Shown here: positions 24,926 through 33,112 of the stretch, in pieces | How the letters are laid out: each line of letters opens with the position of its first letter | Numbering within the stretch: the first letter of the stretch is position 1 | Virus record (IMG/VR): IMGVR_UViG_3300021957_008066 | Coordinates: 1-64,000 of that record | Length of the DNA: 64,000 nt | Source of the DNA: a virus | Strand: one strand, 5' to 3' | Notes under the pieces: model-generated | Database searches by the model: none | What the model saw: the letters and a program-made list of their open reading frames with translations, nothing else | Told to the model about the DNA's origin: nothing | Program-made: the position numbers and the translations under genes

Positions 24926-27157
24926 ATGTCTCACGGTGCTGCACCATTTGTTACAGAAGTCGGATCTACAGGAACTGCCCCCACGAATAAGTGGGACCCT
25001 TTCTTTGGTACTCCAAGTGGATACCATGAAGATGTCAGGGCTGATGATCAGCTCTCCCACGAGACCTTTAATCTTCCGAAAGCTTACGAAGGTCGGAATA
25101 AAAGGCTCGAGGATATTCTCGACTTTATGATTCGGTCCGAGGACGAGTTTTACACTCGGGAGCTTTTGCCTTGGGAATACACCGAAGATTTGCATATAGT
25201 ATGGGACGTGTGGAAGTTCAATCGCACTTTAGCTGACGTCGTTCCAGAACAGGGAATTTCCCGACTGGTTACGCAAGAGTCGGAACGACATACGGATAAT
25301 CTGGTCCGACGTGGCTTGGCTTTTCAGTTAGAGCATGGCTTTATGACGACTGAAAAGGGTCGGAGGAATTACGCCTTGAACTTGCAGCAAATTTCGGACG
25401 CTGTCCATACCACATGCTACTTTGGTGTAATGCATGCTTTGTTCGCTGGTCAGAACTATTACAAAGAGTACCGACGTAAATTCGCCCGATTTGTCAAGGG
25501 ACCTCGTACTCTTTTCCGTCACGAGCGCCAGATGTGGGCTTGCTTGCAGAAGGACATTAAAGGTGTATACATAATGGATGCAGAGATCAAGCATCATATG
25601 AAGATCAACGGGATCGTACCTAATGTACTGGTACTCCCGCCCAAGGCTGGTATCTACGTAAGTATGGTGCCACCCCGTGAGACCGAGTATCACCTCCGTG
25701 GTCAGGGAGCCCATGAGGCTCTGACTCAGGATCGCACTGGTATTTCTACCTTCCGAGGATCCAAGGTCTTTGAGGCTCAGTCCTTCGATGTGGATTTCCA
25801 GCACGAGTTTATTGATCTCACCTCTCGCCCTCGCATGTGTGGTGAGTACTTTGTGATCCCTGGTTCCCAGGAGCCTCACAACCTCATGTCTACCATCAAC
25901 GAGGCACTGAGAGCTATGCTTGATAAACCTATCCAGGCAGGTATGGGTGAGCCTGTTCTTGGTGAAGTGTTGGAAGAGGAGCTTCGCCGTGACCCGTTCG
26001 TTCACATTTACAGTGCCGATAAGGACGACTATGTGAAGATCACCTACTCTGAAGCTAACACCATGGCTCTTAATGGTGAGGATCCTCGGGGACGTGCTCA
26101 ACGTGCCGCAGGTATGAAGGAGACACTTAATGGTCTTCACAGCACATTCAGTGAGATGAGTAAAAAGGCTATCGCTGCTAAAAAGACACCGAGGGAAAAG
26201 AAAGAAGAAGCTGCAAAATGGGCTGTGGTTGTTTCAGATAGGTTTGACACCACATTCTCTGTGCCGGTACCTGGACCAGACATTGTAGCAATGCTTCAAG
26301 ACATCGAGGTTTCCCTCAAAGGAGAGTTTGATCCACGTGTAGTTGGAGCCAAAATCAAGGAAGCTGATCTCCTCATTCACCATAGACACTTTACTCAGAC
26401 AGCCCAGATTGACAAGCACCGCTACGACATTCTGTTGCTAAGACCATTCCAGACATACACGATGCACTCTGCTATCCTTGCAAAGGGTGGTTCGGATCTT
26501 GGGGCTTGCTATCACGGACATCATGATTTTCAGCTGAGCGATAATGTAGCTGTCAAGACCCATTTCGGTAATTATACCTTCTACTCGAAGGCAGTCGTGA
26601 AGCGTCCACGCAACTACACGATTATACCTGATTGCTTTGCACAAGGGTACATTAGTGGTGAGGGACATGCATTCTTCAAGCCTCCGCCGGGAGCTAGACG
26701 TGGAAATTACTCAGACGACCCGGGTGATCTCGGCAAGGCTATCCAGGAGGGATCTCTTGGAAGTTCGGATTGCAGACAGTCGCTCATTGCATGGAGGGTT
26801 CCTCGTGGAGATGGGGAGAAACTTGCCGACGCTATTGACATTACAGGTCGCTTTGCAGGTGCCCATCGTGACTACGAGCCGAGCGATGAGCTACACTTTG
26901 AGGGTGCCGATGCTCTCGGATCGCTCGAGTACATTGAGGAGCTTGACCAGAACAGGACGGATGAAGCCTACTTGCACCAAGTGCAGCAGGTGAACACTGT
27001 GTGCTTCCGTGGTGCACAATACACCAATGGTACTTTCACCCACCAGGGCAAGGGTCACTGGGGTACCCCGTATGCTGGTGTGCTTCCAGTCCGTGATGGT
27101 GCAATTATGTATATGGATCCGAGTAAAGAGCCGAAGAAGGGAGATCAGGTAGTATAA
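24926..27157 (+). CDS. Putative major capsid protein, HK97-fold, mirusvirus-like
   Basis: A 743-aa protein with GC-rich, high-expression codon use and a TATATA box. The N-terminal third contains long helical stretches: RLVTQESERHTDNLVRRG, then LEHGFMTTEKGRRNYALNL, resembling the helical P-domain region of HK97-type capsid proteins, and the C-terminus is beta-rich. Size and bias fit a major capsid protein, and a portal-like protein is encoded 4 kb away. The start at 24926 (MSHGAAP) is used because an upstream ATG sits inside the TATA region. A definite structural assignment needs a fold comparison. Confidence 0.62.
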   Translation: MSHGAAPFVTEVGSTGTAPTNKWDPFFGTPSGYHEDVRADDQLSHETFNLPKAYEGRNKRLEDILDFMIRSEDEFYTRELLPWEYTEDLHIVWDVWKFNRTLADVVPEQGISRLVTQESERHTDNLVRRGLAFQLEHGFMTTEKGRRNYALNLQQISDAVHTTCYFGVMHALFAGQNYYKEYRRKFARFVKGPRTLFRHERQMWACLQKDIKGVYIMDAEIKHHMKINGIVPNVLVLPPKAGIYVSMVPPRETEYHLRGQGAHEALTQDRTGISTFRGSKVFEAQSFDVDFQHEFIDLTSRPRMCGEYFVIPGSQEPHNLMSTINEALRAMLDKPIQAGMGEPVLGEVLEEELRRDPFVHIYSADKDDYVKITYSEANTMALNGEDPRGRAQRAAGMKETLNGLHSTFSEMSKKAIAAKKTPREKKEEAAKWAVVVSDRFDTTFSVPVPGPDIVAMLQDIEVSLKGEFDPRVVGAKIKEADLLIHHRHFTQTAQIDKHRYDILLLRPFQTYTMHSAILAKGGSDLGACYHGHHDFQLSDNVAVKTHFGNYTFYSKAVVKRPRNYTIIPDCFAQGYISGEGHAFFKPPPGARRGNYSDDPGDLGKAIQEGSLGSSDCRQSLIAWRVPRGDGEKLADAIDITGRFAGAHRDYEPSDELHFEGADALGSLEYIEELDQNRTDEAYLHQVQQVNTVCFRGAQYTNGTFTHQGKGHWGTPYAGVLPVRDGAIMYMDPSKEPKKGDQVV

Positions 27158-27178
27158 TAATATAAATATAATCAATTA

Positions 27179-27364
27179 ATGTCACATCTTGTAGAGTATA
27201 TTGCGTATCTAAAATGTGAAATCGCTAACTTAAGAGCCCAACTTGCAGACGCCTTGGAACAAAAAGGATTATATGAGCCTCTCATGCCCACAGAACCTCC
27301 AAGAACACCACCTCCGATGCCCCCTCCACCTAAAGGATATTTTGACTGGCTGCGCTTTAATTAG
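27179..27364 (+). CDS. Small coiled-coil, proline-rich protein, 61 aa
   Basis: An N-terminal heptad coiled coil (residues 4-30, LKCEIANLRAQLADALEQ) followed by a Pro-rich tail with PPPMPPPP. It lies 21 nt after the capsid gene, with AATATAAATATAATC in the gap. It overlaps the ESCRT-III gene end by 8 nt. A scaffold or adaptor role is possible. The PPP tract could bind SH3, WW or EVH1 domains. Confidence 0.55.
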   Translation: MSHLVEYIAYLKCEIANLRAQLADALEQKGLYEPLMPTEPPRTPPPMPPPPKGYFDWLRFN

Positions 27365-27908
27365 ACACTGCAATACGTGTCTCCACACGTCCTGGTGTCT
27401 TTGTAGGCACTTCTGGCATTTCTTCAATCATTTGTTCTCCCTCTATGTCATTTAACTCTGCCATAAGCTCGTCGTCGTCGAATTCTACAGTACCAGATGT
27501 GAGTAGATCGGTGACATCTGCTAAATCCTCCAACCTTTCTTCCATGTTTTCCTGCAGGTCTTCTATCTTGTGGATAGGGTTATACTTGGAAAAGCTTTTA
27601 AATATGCTGGTGCTTGACTTTATGGCTTCGATTTGCATTTTACTTACTTCTAGTTGCTCTAAAGCGTACTGTTTGTTGACACATGTGATAAGTTTTGCCT
27701 CACACTGTGTGATGTGGTGTTCTAACGTCTTGATGCGTCTTAGATGCATGAGTTTCCGTCTCTTTGTCGTCTCTTGTTTAAATTTAATGCGAGTTTCTGT
27801 TTTTATTTTTTCATATTTGTAAATCATGTCTTGCAGTACAGCTTCGACTTGGCGCATTTCCTTGATAGCCCTCTCCACCGAGATGGGCTTCTTGAAGCAT
27901 CTGAACAT
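27357..27908 (-). CDS. ESCRT-III protein, CHMP4/Snf7-like
   Basis: ESCRT-III proteins polymerise on membranes and cut necks of buds. The 183-aa protein has the family layout: basic N-terminus (MFRCFKK), long basic helical hairpin (residues 15-95, with RRKLMHLRRIKTLEHHI), a linker, then an acidic autoinhibitory end. FDDDELMAEL (143-152) is close to the CHMP4 C-terminal helix. MPEVP (164-168) with a following Pro at 172 fits the MIM2 motif that binds Vps4 (PxVP). It could act in virion budding or in repair or deformation of host membranes. No Vps4 or other ESCRT gene is seen in the window, so it may use host Vps4. Confidence 0.85.
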   Translation of the reverse strand: MFRCFKKPISVERAIKEMRQVEAVLQDMIYKYEKIKTETRIKFKQETTKRRKLMHLRRIKTLEHHITQCEAKLITCVNKQYALEQLEVSKMQIEAIKSSTSIFKSFSKYNPIHKIEDLQENMEERLEDLADVTDLLTSGTVEFDDDELMAELNDIEGEQMIEEMPEVPTKTPGRVETRIAVSN

Positions 27909-27933
27909 TTATGAGTGCAACTGCATATAAATA

Positions 27934-28575
27934 CTATAGTCTCAGTTGTGTGCCTGAGAGATCTGCAGTGTCTTCTTCAGATGTGTAGTCCGATGTACCA
28001 CTGGATGTATCCACATCATACTCTTGTACTTGTTTAATGGCACTTTTTACACTTTTTGCCTTTAATTTATCTCCAAATGTTTCTTTAATGTATGCTCTAC
28101 ATTCTAATATAGCAGTTGCTTTTATTAGTTTTGTAAAACTTGATATTTTAATGTCTTTCTTTTTCTTGTATCTCATGCGGTATTTCCGGACTATCTTCAT
28201 CCATTGGAGAGACACTTGTAATAGACATCGGGTACTGGAAGGGGGACATGTCTTAAGATAGTCATACGCCTGTTTGCATACTTTTCTATTTGCCTTAAAG
28301 TATGGTCCACAGTCTTTTATGTATTTTGTTAGTGCAGCGTCTGTTACGTTGAATCTGCTTCCTCGAATGTAGAATTTAACTCCAAACATTGTGTCCACAT
28401 CCGAATCGAATATATTTCCATTTTGTGCTAAGAACCGCATGATATAATCCGTGAGGTGTTGAAACTGTCGCAGATCGCCATATGTTAAAGTTTCATAGTT
28501 CGGATCAGTGTCCCATCTATACCCCCATCTTTCGTGGAGAACTTTGAAACGAGTTGCAAACTCCGAGAGTGACAT
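27934..28575 (-). CDS. Hypothetical protein, 213 aa
   Basis: Starts MSLSEFATRF. Basic, helical, with an acidic and Ser/Thr-rich C-terminus. No family recognised. Its ATG lies 19 nt from the shared box at 28594-28603. Confidence 0.6.
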   Translation of the reverse strand: MSLSEFATRFKVLHERWGYRWDTDPNYETLTYGDLRQFQHLTDYIMRFLAQNGNIFDSDVDTMFGVKFYIRGSRFNVTDAALTKYIKDCGPYFKANRKVCKQAYDYLKTCPPSSTRCLLQVSLQWMKIVRKYRMRYKKKKDIKISSFTKLIKATAILECRAYIKETFGDKLKAKSVKSAIKQVQEYDVDTSSGTSDYTSEEDTADLSGTQLRL

Positions 28576-28593
28576 TTTACATAAGAAATTGGT

Positions 28594-28603
28594 ACATATA
28601 TAG
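28594..28603. promoter_or_regulatory. Bidirectional TATA box
   Basis: ACATATATAG lies between the starts at 28575 (-) and 28623 (+), about 19 nt from each. Confidence 0.55.
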
Positions 28604-28622
28604 CGTGGGTTTTTGCTTGACA

Positions 28623-29108
28623 ATGATAGAGAAAATGTTTATGAGGAGATCGTGGCATTACAACTTGGAAGACATTGAAAAGGCTATATGTGAACATGCA
28701 GGACCTTGCCAGATGAGATTATTACTACCCCAGGTAGACTACCATGCAGTGGAGGACAAGTGGATGTCTCAGTTGGATGTCATTAAGTTTTTAGAATGGT
28801 ATATCGAAACAGCACCAACATCCTATGGGTACCATATCAATGGGATCGTCAAAGCGGTTAAGGGAGATATGAAGAAGACCCGCGCAGTGGCAAGAAAGTA
28901 TAGGTGGAACATAGCCTATAGACAGGGGTACAGATGTTCATCATCGTTTAACCCAGAATGTTCGATCATGCTCCACCCTCAGGCATTCGATATAGACCAT
29001 ATGGACGAGTTGAGAGATGGGGGTTTGGACGAGTTGAAGAATCTATGTGCATTGTGTAGTAATTGCCATTCTATGAAAACGAGATCTCATAATATGAAGT
29101 ATAAATAA
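28623..29108 (+). CDS. HNH endonuclease
   Basis: The 161-aa protein has an HNH nuclease domain at its end: C105 and C113, FDIDH (123-127), GGLDELKNL, then CALCSNCH (142-149) with Cys pairs that bind a structural zinc. The order D-H ... N ... H matches the beta-beta-alpha metal nuclease. The first 95 residues are helical and basic and may bind DNA. It could be a free-standing (homing-like) nuclease, or act in viral DNA processing. No intron or intein is seen nearby. Confidence 0.82.
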   Translation: MIEKMFMRRSWHYNLEDIEKAICEHAGPCQMRLLLPQVDYHAVEDKWMSQLDVIKFLEWYIETAPTSYGYHINGIVKAVKGDMKKTRAVARKYRWNIAYRQGYRCSSSFNPECSIMLHPQAFDIDHMDELRDGGLDELKNLCALCSNCHSMKTRSHNMKYK

Positions 29109-29125
29109 TAACGTACAGTTGAATA

Positions 29126-30892
29126 ATGTTTGGTAAGCCAAAAAAATATGAGTTTGGTGCGCAGGGTGCAAAGGATACAGATGAACCATCTGCTACAGAT
29201 GCTGGTGAACATTTATCGAACAGATTGGAAAAGAGAAGAGACAATACGATTGCATTACTGGAATGCTACACAGCTCGCCAACAATCGAGGTTCGACTCTA
29301 TTCAGAAGCTCGTTGAATTACGTGACAAACAGGCGGATACAATAACCAGTATTCTATCAGATTATACAGAAATAGTCAATCAAGTTTCAGTGGTGGCTAC
29401 ACTCACTTTAGGCGCTGCTGTTGGTTTGTATTCTGTTCTGATTGGCTCCGAGTCCTACTTTCATCCAGAGTGGAAACAAATGTTACTATGTATATCTTCT
29501 ATCCTCACAGTGGCATTCTCCATTACGTCTGTAATAGAATCTTTTTTCCTTGGTGTTCGTGTTGATCAGATAGAAGCAAGGTTTTTAGCTGGTGTGTATC
29601 CACACATTAATCCATTTTATGACAACTCGCGAATTTTTGACCCCACAGTGTTGAAGGATATTAACAGTGTGTTTAATATAATATTGGTTACATTTTTCAC
29701 ATCTTTTCTGTCGTTCGCATTCTCAATACTTGCTGTTGCTTACATCGGGATGGGGAGGTCAAACAGTATATGGTCATTGGACGAAAGAACAGTGACTACT
29801 GACTTTAATGGGAATATATTTCAAACGTCTGTTGCAGGGGAAACTGTTTCAGACCTGGAACCAGGTTTCCTTACAGCTGTTTGGGTTTCAAATATTATCA
29901 TATTGGTTACGTATGTTATAATCTTTTGGCGTTTTTTTCAATCCCATGTGGATCAAATTAATGCAAGATCATTAATGCGGTTCTCAATTTTATGCTGCTG
30001 TGCGAAACCAGAGGCATATGTTGAAACCGATATGTACACGCCTATTGAATATGCAGCTGGTAGGTTCAATACCTTACAGAAAGATATAACAGCAAATGCA
30101 AAAAAGTGGCAGTGGGATTATATTATTTGGTTGGACACAGTGGAAAGAATTGGAAGCACAGAGGGTAGGCGTATGACTCCGCGCGAGGGTGGTTTTTTTG
30201 ATGAAATTTCAAAGAAAATTAAAAAAATGGTGGCAAGAGAGAAAGGAACAAGTCGTGGTGTTTCACAGACAACTGAACACATGCGCGCGACTTGGAAGGA
30301 ACAGATGGTTTTAATTTCTGAGGTAGAGAAGGCTTATGATAGCATTGCGTATGGAGGCATGCACTTCGAATTGATTTCACAAGCGGTCCAAACGGCGTGT
30401 GCCCAACTTGATTCAAACTCTCAAATCATCATCTCGTTCTTAGACAGTGAAAAACCACTGCGCACAACATGGTTACCTGCCCCTAATGAACGATATCCTG
30501 TTTGGGGAAAAATTCTGAATGCAGCTCTAACAATTTGGGCTTTTACAGGAGGTATTATTATATCTCTAATTCTATTCGGACTGTCCATACCTGCATGGGT
30601 TGTCCTCCGTATGCTTAACTCGTGCGACTGTTTTACTGAAAATAGAACTTTGTGTGAATTTTCGGCATTGGTATCATTATGGCATTTTATGTGGATTAAA
30701 TCTTTACAGGAATGGTTGGTGGTTAGTCCAGAGGGGAAGGACACAAAGCGTAATAGCCAGCTTCGCAAAAGGAGACGACAAGGAGCTTATTATGGGTATG
30801 GTGAATACAGGGACCGCAATGCTGGCAACGTCAATGGACGCAGATCCAAGGGTAGTTCTAAATATTACGAATCTGTATCGTTAAAGTTGTGA
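29126..30892 (+). CDS. Polytopic membrane protein, 588 aa
   Basis: About six hydrophobic segments: two near residues 85-135, two at 180-265 and two near 460-530. A long coiled-coil like stretch precedes the first (residues 33-75), and a helical cytosolic domain lies at 315-440. The tail (about 535-588) is basic and Gly/Tyr/Ser-rich. No transport or catalytic motif recognised. Possibly an ion channel or membrane scaffold, but I will not assign it. Confidence 0.6.
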   Translation: MFGKPKKYEFGAQGAKDTDEPSATDAGEHLSNRLEKRRDNTIALLECYTARQQSRFDSIQKLVELRDKQADTITSILSDYTEIVNQVSVVATLTLGAAVGLYSVLIGSESYFHPEWKQMLLCISSILTVAFSITSVIESFFLGVRVDQIEARFLAGVYPHINPFYDNSRIFDPTVLKDINSVFNIILVTFFTSFLSFAFSILAVAYIGMGRSNSIWSLDERTVTTDFNGNIFQTSVAGETVSDLEPGFLTAVWVSNIIILVTYVIIFWRFFQSHVDQINARSLMRFSILCCCAKPEAYVETDMYTPIEYAAGRFNTLQKDITANAKKWQWDYIIWLDTVERIGSTEGRRMTPREGGFFDEISKKIKKMVAREKGTSRGVSQTTEHMRATWKEQMVLISEVEKAYDSIAYGGMHFELISQAVQTACAQLDSNSQIIISFLDSEKPLRTTWLPAPNERYPVWGKILNAALTIWAFTGGIIISLILFGLSIPAWVVLRMLNSCDCFTENRTLCEFSALVSLWHFMWIKSLQEWLVVSPEGKDTKRNSQLRKRRRQGAYYGYGEYRDRNAGNVNGRRSKGSSKYYESVSLKL

Positions 30893-30983
30893 AACAGGGG
30901 TTTGTCTTCAAGTAGTTTGTTTCTTACAAACAATTTCCGTATCCAGGGTATTTGACTTAGACGTAGACACATTTAAAAACATA

Positions 30984-31070
30984 TTACTTTAATTTATACA
31001 CCTGTATGGCATTTTTTACAACCATTGCTAGACCAAATACTACGAATGTCATGCCGACATAGTACATCAT
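30984..31070 (-). CDS. Micro-protein, 28 aa, single TM
   Basis: Starts MMYYVGMTFVV and is almost only a TM helix followed by KNAIQVYKLK. It has a TATA (GTATAAATAG at 31087-31096, minus strand) 17 nt upstream and TTTAAATG context. Fits the pattern of tiny membrane proteins seen elsewhere in the window. Confidence 0.42.
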   Translation of the reverse strand: MMYYVGMTFVVFGLAMVVKNAIQVYKLK

Positions 31071-31116
31071 TTAAATCGTCTACAAGCACTATTTATACCC
31101 CGTATACATGTTTAAA

Positions 31117-32385
31117 ATGGAAACACACGTTAATATGAAAGCCGCCTGTCGCATGTGGGCTGATTACATGCGGGACAACCTCCTTCATATGTGTAGAGAC
31201 ATGATCTACCACCATTTGATGAAAAATGGCATTCAGTTTGAAAAGAACAAGAAGGTGTTCGAACCGCCTATAGAAGTTGCAGATGCATTTAGTGAATACT
31301 GGGAGACATTTGTAAAAGATGCTTTGGACAGTGCATTGTGTTTGGGGTTTGTTGTTGTGAGTGTACTAGAAGATGAGACGAAAAGAAAGTACCCATCTGT
31401 AGTACGTCCAGACCTTTTTGAGTTGCATTACAGGGTTATTGATAATAAGTACGATTACTGGCTCTCATCTAGTCATATTGATACAGAAAATGTTTTTATA
31501 TATACTCACTTTGGAGAGCATGCTTTGCCTACAGGTGAGTTGATTTCGACTGTAGCTCGTGTAATGAATAAGTGTATATTCTTAAAGGAACTGAGATTTA
31601 CAACATTGATCATGGAAAAGAATAAGTCTAATCCTGACTATTTCTCAGAGGTAGTAGAGACAAGCAACAAAGAGCGCCATGAAGGTGTAGACTACGATTT
31701 TTTTGCAGATACTACAGAAGATGACCCCGAAACCGATATGAAGTTTGAGCGATCTAAAGCCAATGTGGAAATACTTATGAGACAACAAGAGCTATACCAT
31801 CAATATATGGGAAGGGGGTCAAAGCAGGTGCAAAATCTCAGGAACATTACACAGTTGCCTAATGGTCAGCATGTAGTACCTACTGCACAGAATACAGGAA
31901 GACAAGACATTACCCAGATACATAAGATATTGCAAGAAGAAATATGTTCAGGCATGGGGGTACCTAGGAGTTTAATGATAGGGGATTCACTGTTTAAGAG
32001 TGACACAGAGGGTGTGACAGATACATTTAAGCATACTGTTTTGTTTTGGAAAAAGGCATTGTCTTACATGTGCACAGATTTATATCAAAAACTTTATGTC
32101 GATTATAAAAAGTTAAAAGTGTATAAGAATGTGTTTGCATCAAAGATGAGGCACCAAATTCTCGTGGTGTTCCCTGTGCACCCATACATATCCTTTGAAG
32201 AATTGGATTACTTGTATAAAAATGGTGTGATAGGCTGGGACGTGTACTCAAAACACTGCCTTCAGAATACATCTATACCAGAACATTTGAGAGAAAAAAC
32301 TGCCCCTACACCTGAATATTTAGATAAAGTCGACGTGACGAATAGTGTTTCCAGAGATACCAAGAGAAAACGAACCACTGGGTGA
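31117..32385 (+). CDS. Putative portal protein
   Basis: Portals form the ring through which DNA enters the capsid in Duplodnaviria. The 422-aa protein has the general portal layout: a helical start, the VRPDLFELHYRV region, FLKELRFTTLIMEK stem-like helices, and near residue 270 DITQIHKILQEE followed by CSGMGVPRSLMIGD, which closely fits the portal pattern of an I-x-x-x-I ... GVP-x-x-L box. It lies near the putative capsid gene. An alternative is an unrelated structural protein. Confidence 0.6.
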   Translation: METHVNMKAACRMWADYMRDNLLHMCRDMIYHHLMKNGIQFEKNKKVFEPPIEVADAFSEYWETFVKDALDSALCLGFVVVSVLEDETKRKYPSVVRPDLFELHYRVIDNKYDYWLSSSHIDTENVFIYTHFGEHALPTGELISTVARVMNKCIFLKELRFTTLIMEKNKSNPDYFSEVVETSNKERHEGVDYDFFADTTEDDPETDMKFERSKANVEILMRQQELYHQYMGRGSKQVQNLRNITQLPNGQHVVPTAQNTGRQDITQIHKILQEEICSGMGVPRSLMIGDSLFKSDTEGVTDTFKHTVLFWKKALSYMCTDLYQKLYVDYKKLKVYKNVFASKMRHQILVVFPVHPYISFEELDYLYKNGVIGWDVYSKHCLQNTSIPEHLREKTAPTPEYLDKVDVTNSVSRDTKRKRTTG

Positions 32386-32730
32386 AGAGATAACCCCATT
32401 CGAAGTGAGATCTTCATGTGTAGCCATGGCACACGCGTTGTGATCTCCCGACACACTCACACGGAGGACGAGGTTATGCTTTTTCATGGCACCTACCAAC
32501 CTGTTCACACCTAGACCACGGTTGTACAGTTGACCTGATTTCACACTATCTTGGATTTTCACTGCAGGGTTGGGGAGAAACAGACCCTTCGAGACACGGG
32601 TAAGTGCATCGATAACTTTGTTTTGCTGAAACTTGGTCTCATCGGAGAATTTCATGGACGGGTTAGGTAGGAGTTCGATTTTGAATTCAGAATTCACAGG
32701 CGTTGCTGGTGTTTTCTTAACAAAAGACAT
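32320..32730 (-). CDS. Hypothetical protein, 136 aa
   Basis: Starts MSFVKKTPATP. Beta-rich C-terminus with no recognised motif. It overlaps the end of the portal gene by 66 nt in convergent orientation, unusually long for this window. The TATA (ATATAAATATT on this strand) lies about 15-25 nt upstream, so the start at 32730 is kept. Confidence 0.55.
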   Translation of the reverse strand: MSFVKKTPATPVNSEFKIELLPNPSMKFSDETKFQQNKVIDALTRVSKGLFLPNPAVKIQDSVKSGQLYNRGLGVNRLVGAMKKHNLVLRVSVSGDHNACAMATHEDLTSNGVISSPSGSFSLGISGNTIRHVDFI

Positions 32731-32751
32731 TTTAATAAACATGTATAATAT

Positions 32752-32979
32752 TTATATAGTAAAAAGTTTCTTCCCTTCCATTTTACGTATATGAGCATGT
32801 ACATTTTGCCACGTATTGTCACATACACACATTGGTCCCTTTGTCACGTTTTTTGCTTCTAACCCTCCAAATGATTTAAAACCCACACATTTGAAACAAA
32901 TTTTAGCCTCTTCCTGTTTTGGTTTATATTTCATCATATCAATCAAAGCTAGTCTGTATTTTGATTGTTGGTCCTCCAT
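32752..32979 (-). CDS. Small zinc-binding protein, 75 aa
   Basis: CFKC and CVC pairs (residues 28-31 and 51-53) and a basic helical N-terminus. Its TATA (CGTATATAAAGG) lies about 20 nt upstream of the ATG at 32979. Function unknown. Confidence 0.55.
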   Translation of the reverse strand: MEDQQSKYRLALIDMMKYKPKQEEAKICFKCVGFKSFGGLEAKNVTKGPMCVCDNTWQNVHAHIRKMEGKKLFTI

Positions 32980-33112
32980 TTATAAGCTAACTGCCCCCCC
33001 TTTATATACGCTCTCTCGTTCTGTTCTTACATATCCCAGCCATGTAAGTATTCTTTCAATCCACATTTACTTATGTGTACTGTCCCTATATACAGTCTCT
33101 TCATTATTTTAA

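Noticed and set aside
25328-26140. 270-aa open frame opposite the putative capsid gene
   Set aside because: Antisense shadow caused by biased codons of the capsid gene; no promoter or domain.
30865-30972. 35-aa minus-strand frame with TATAAATT upstream
   Set aside because: Has the right spacing to an ATG, but overlaps the end of the 588-aa gene and has no distinct feature; left out as too weak.
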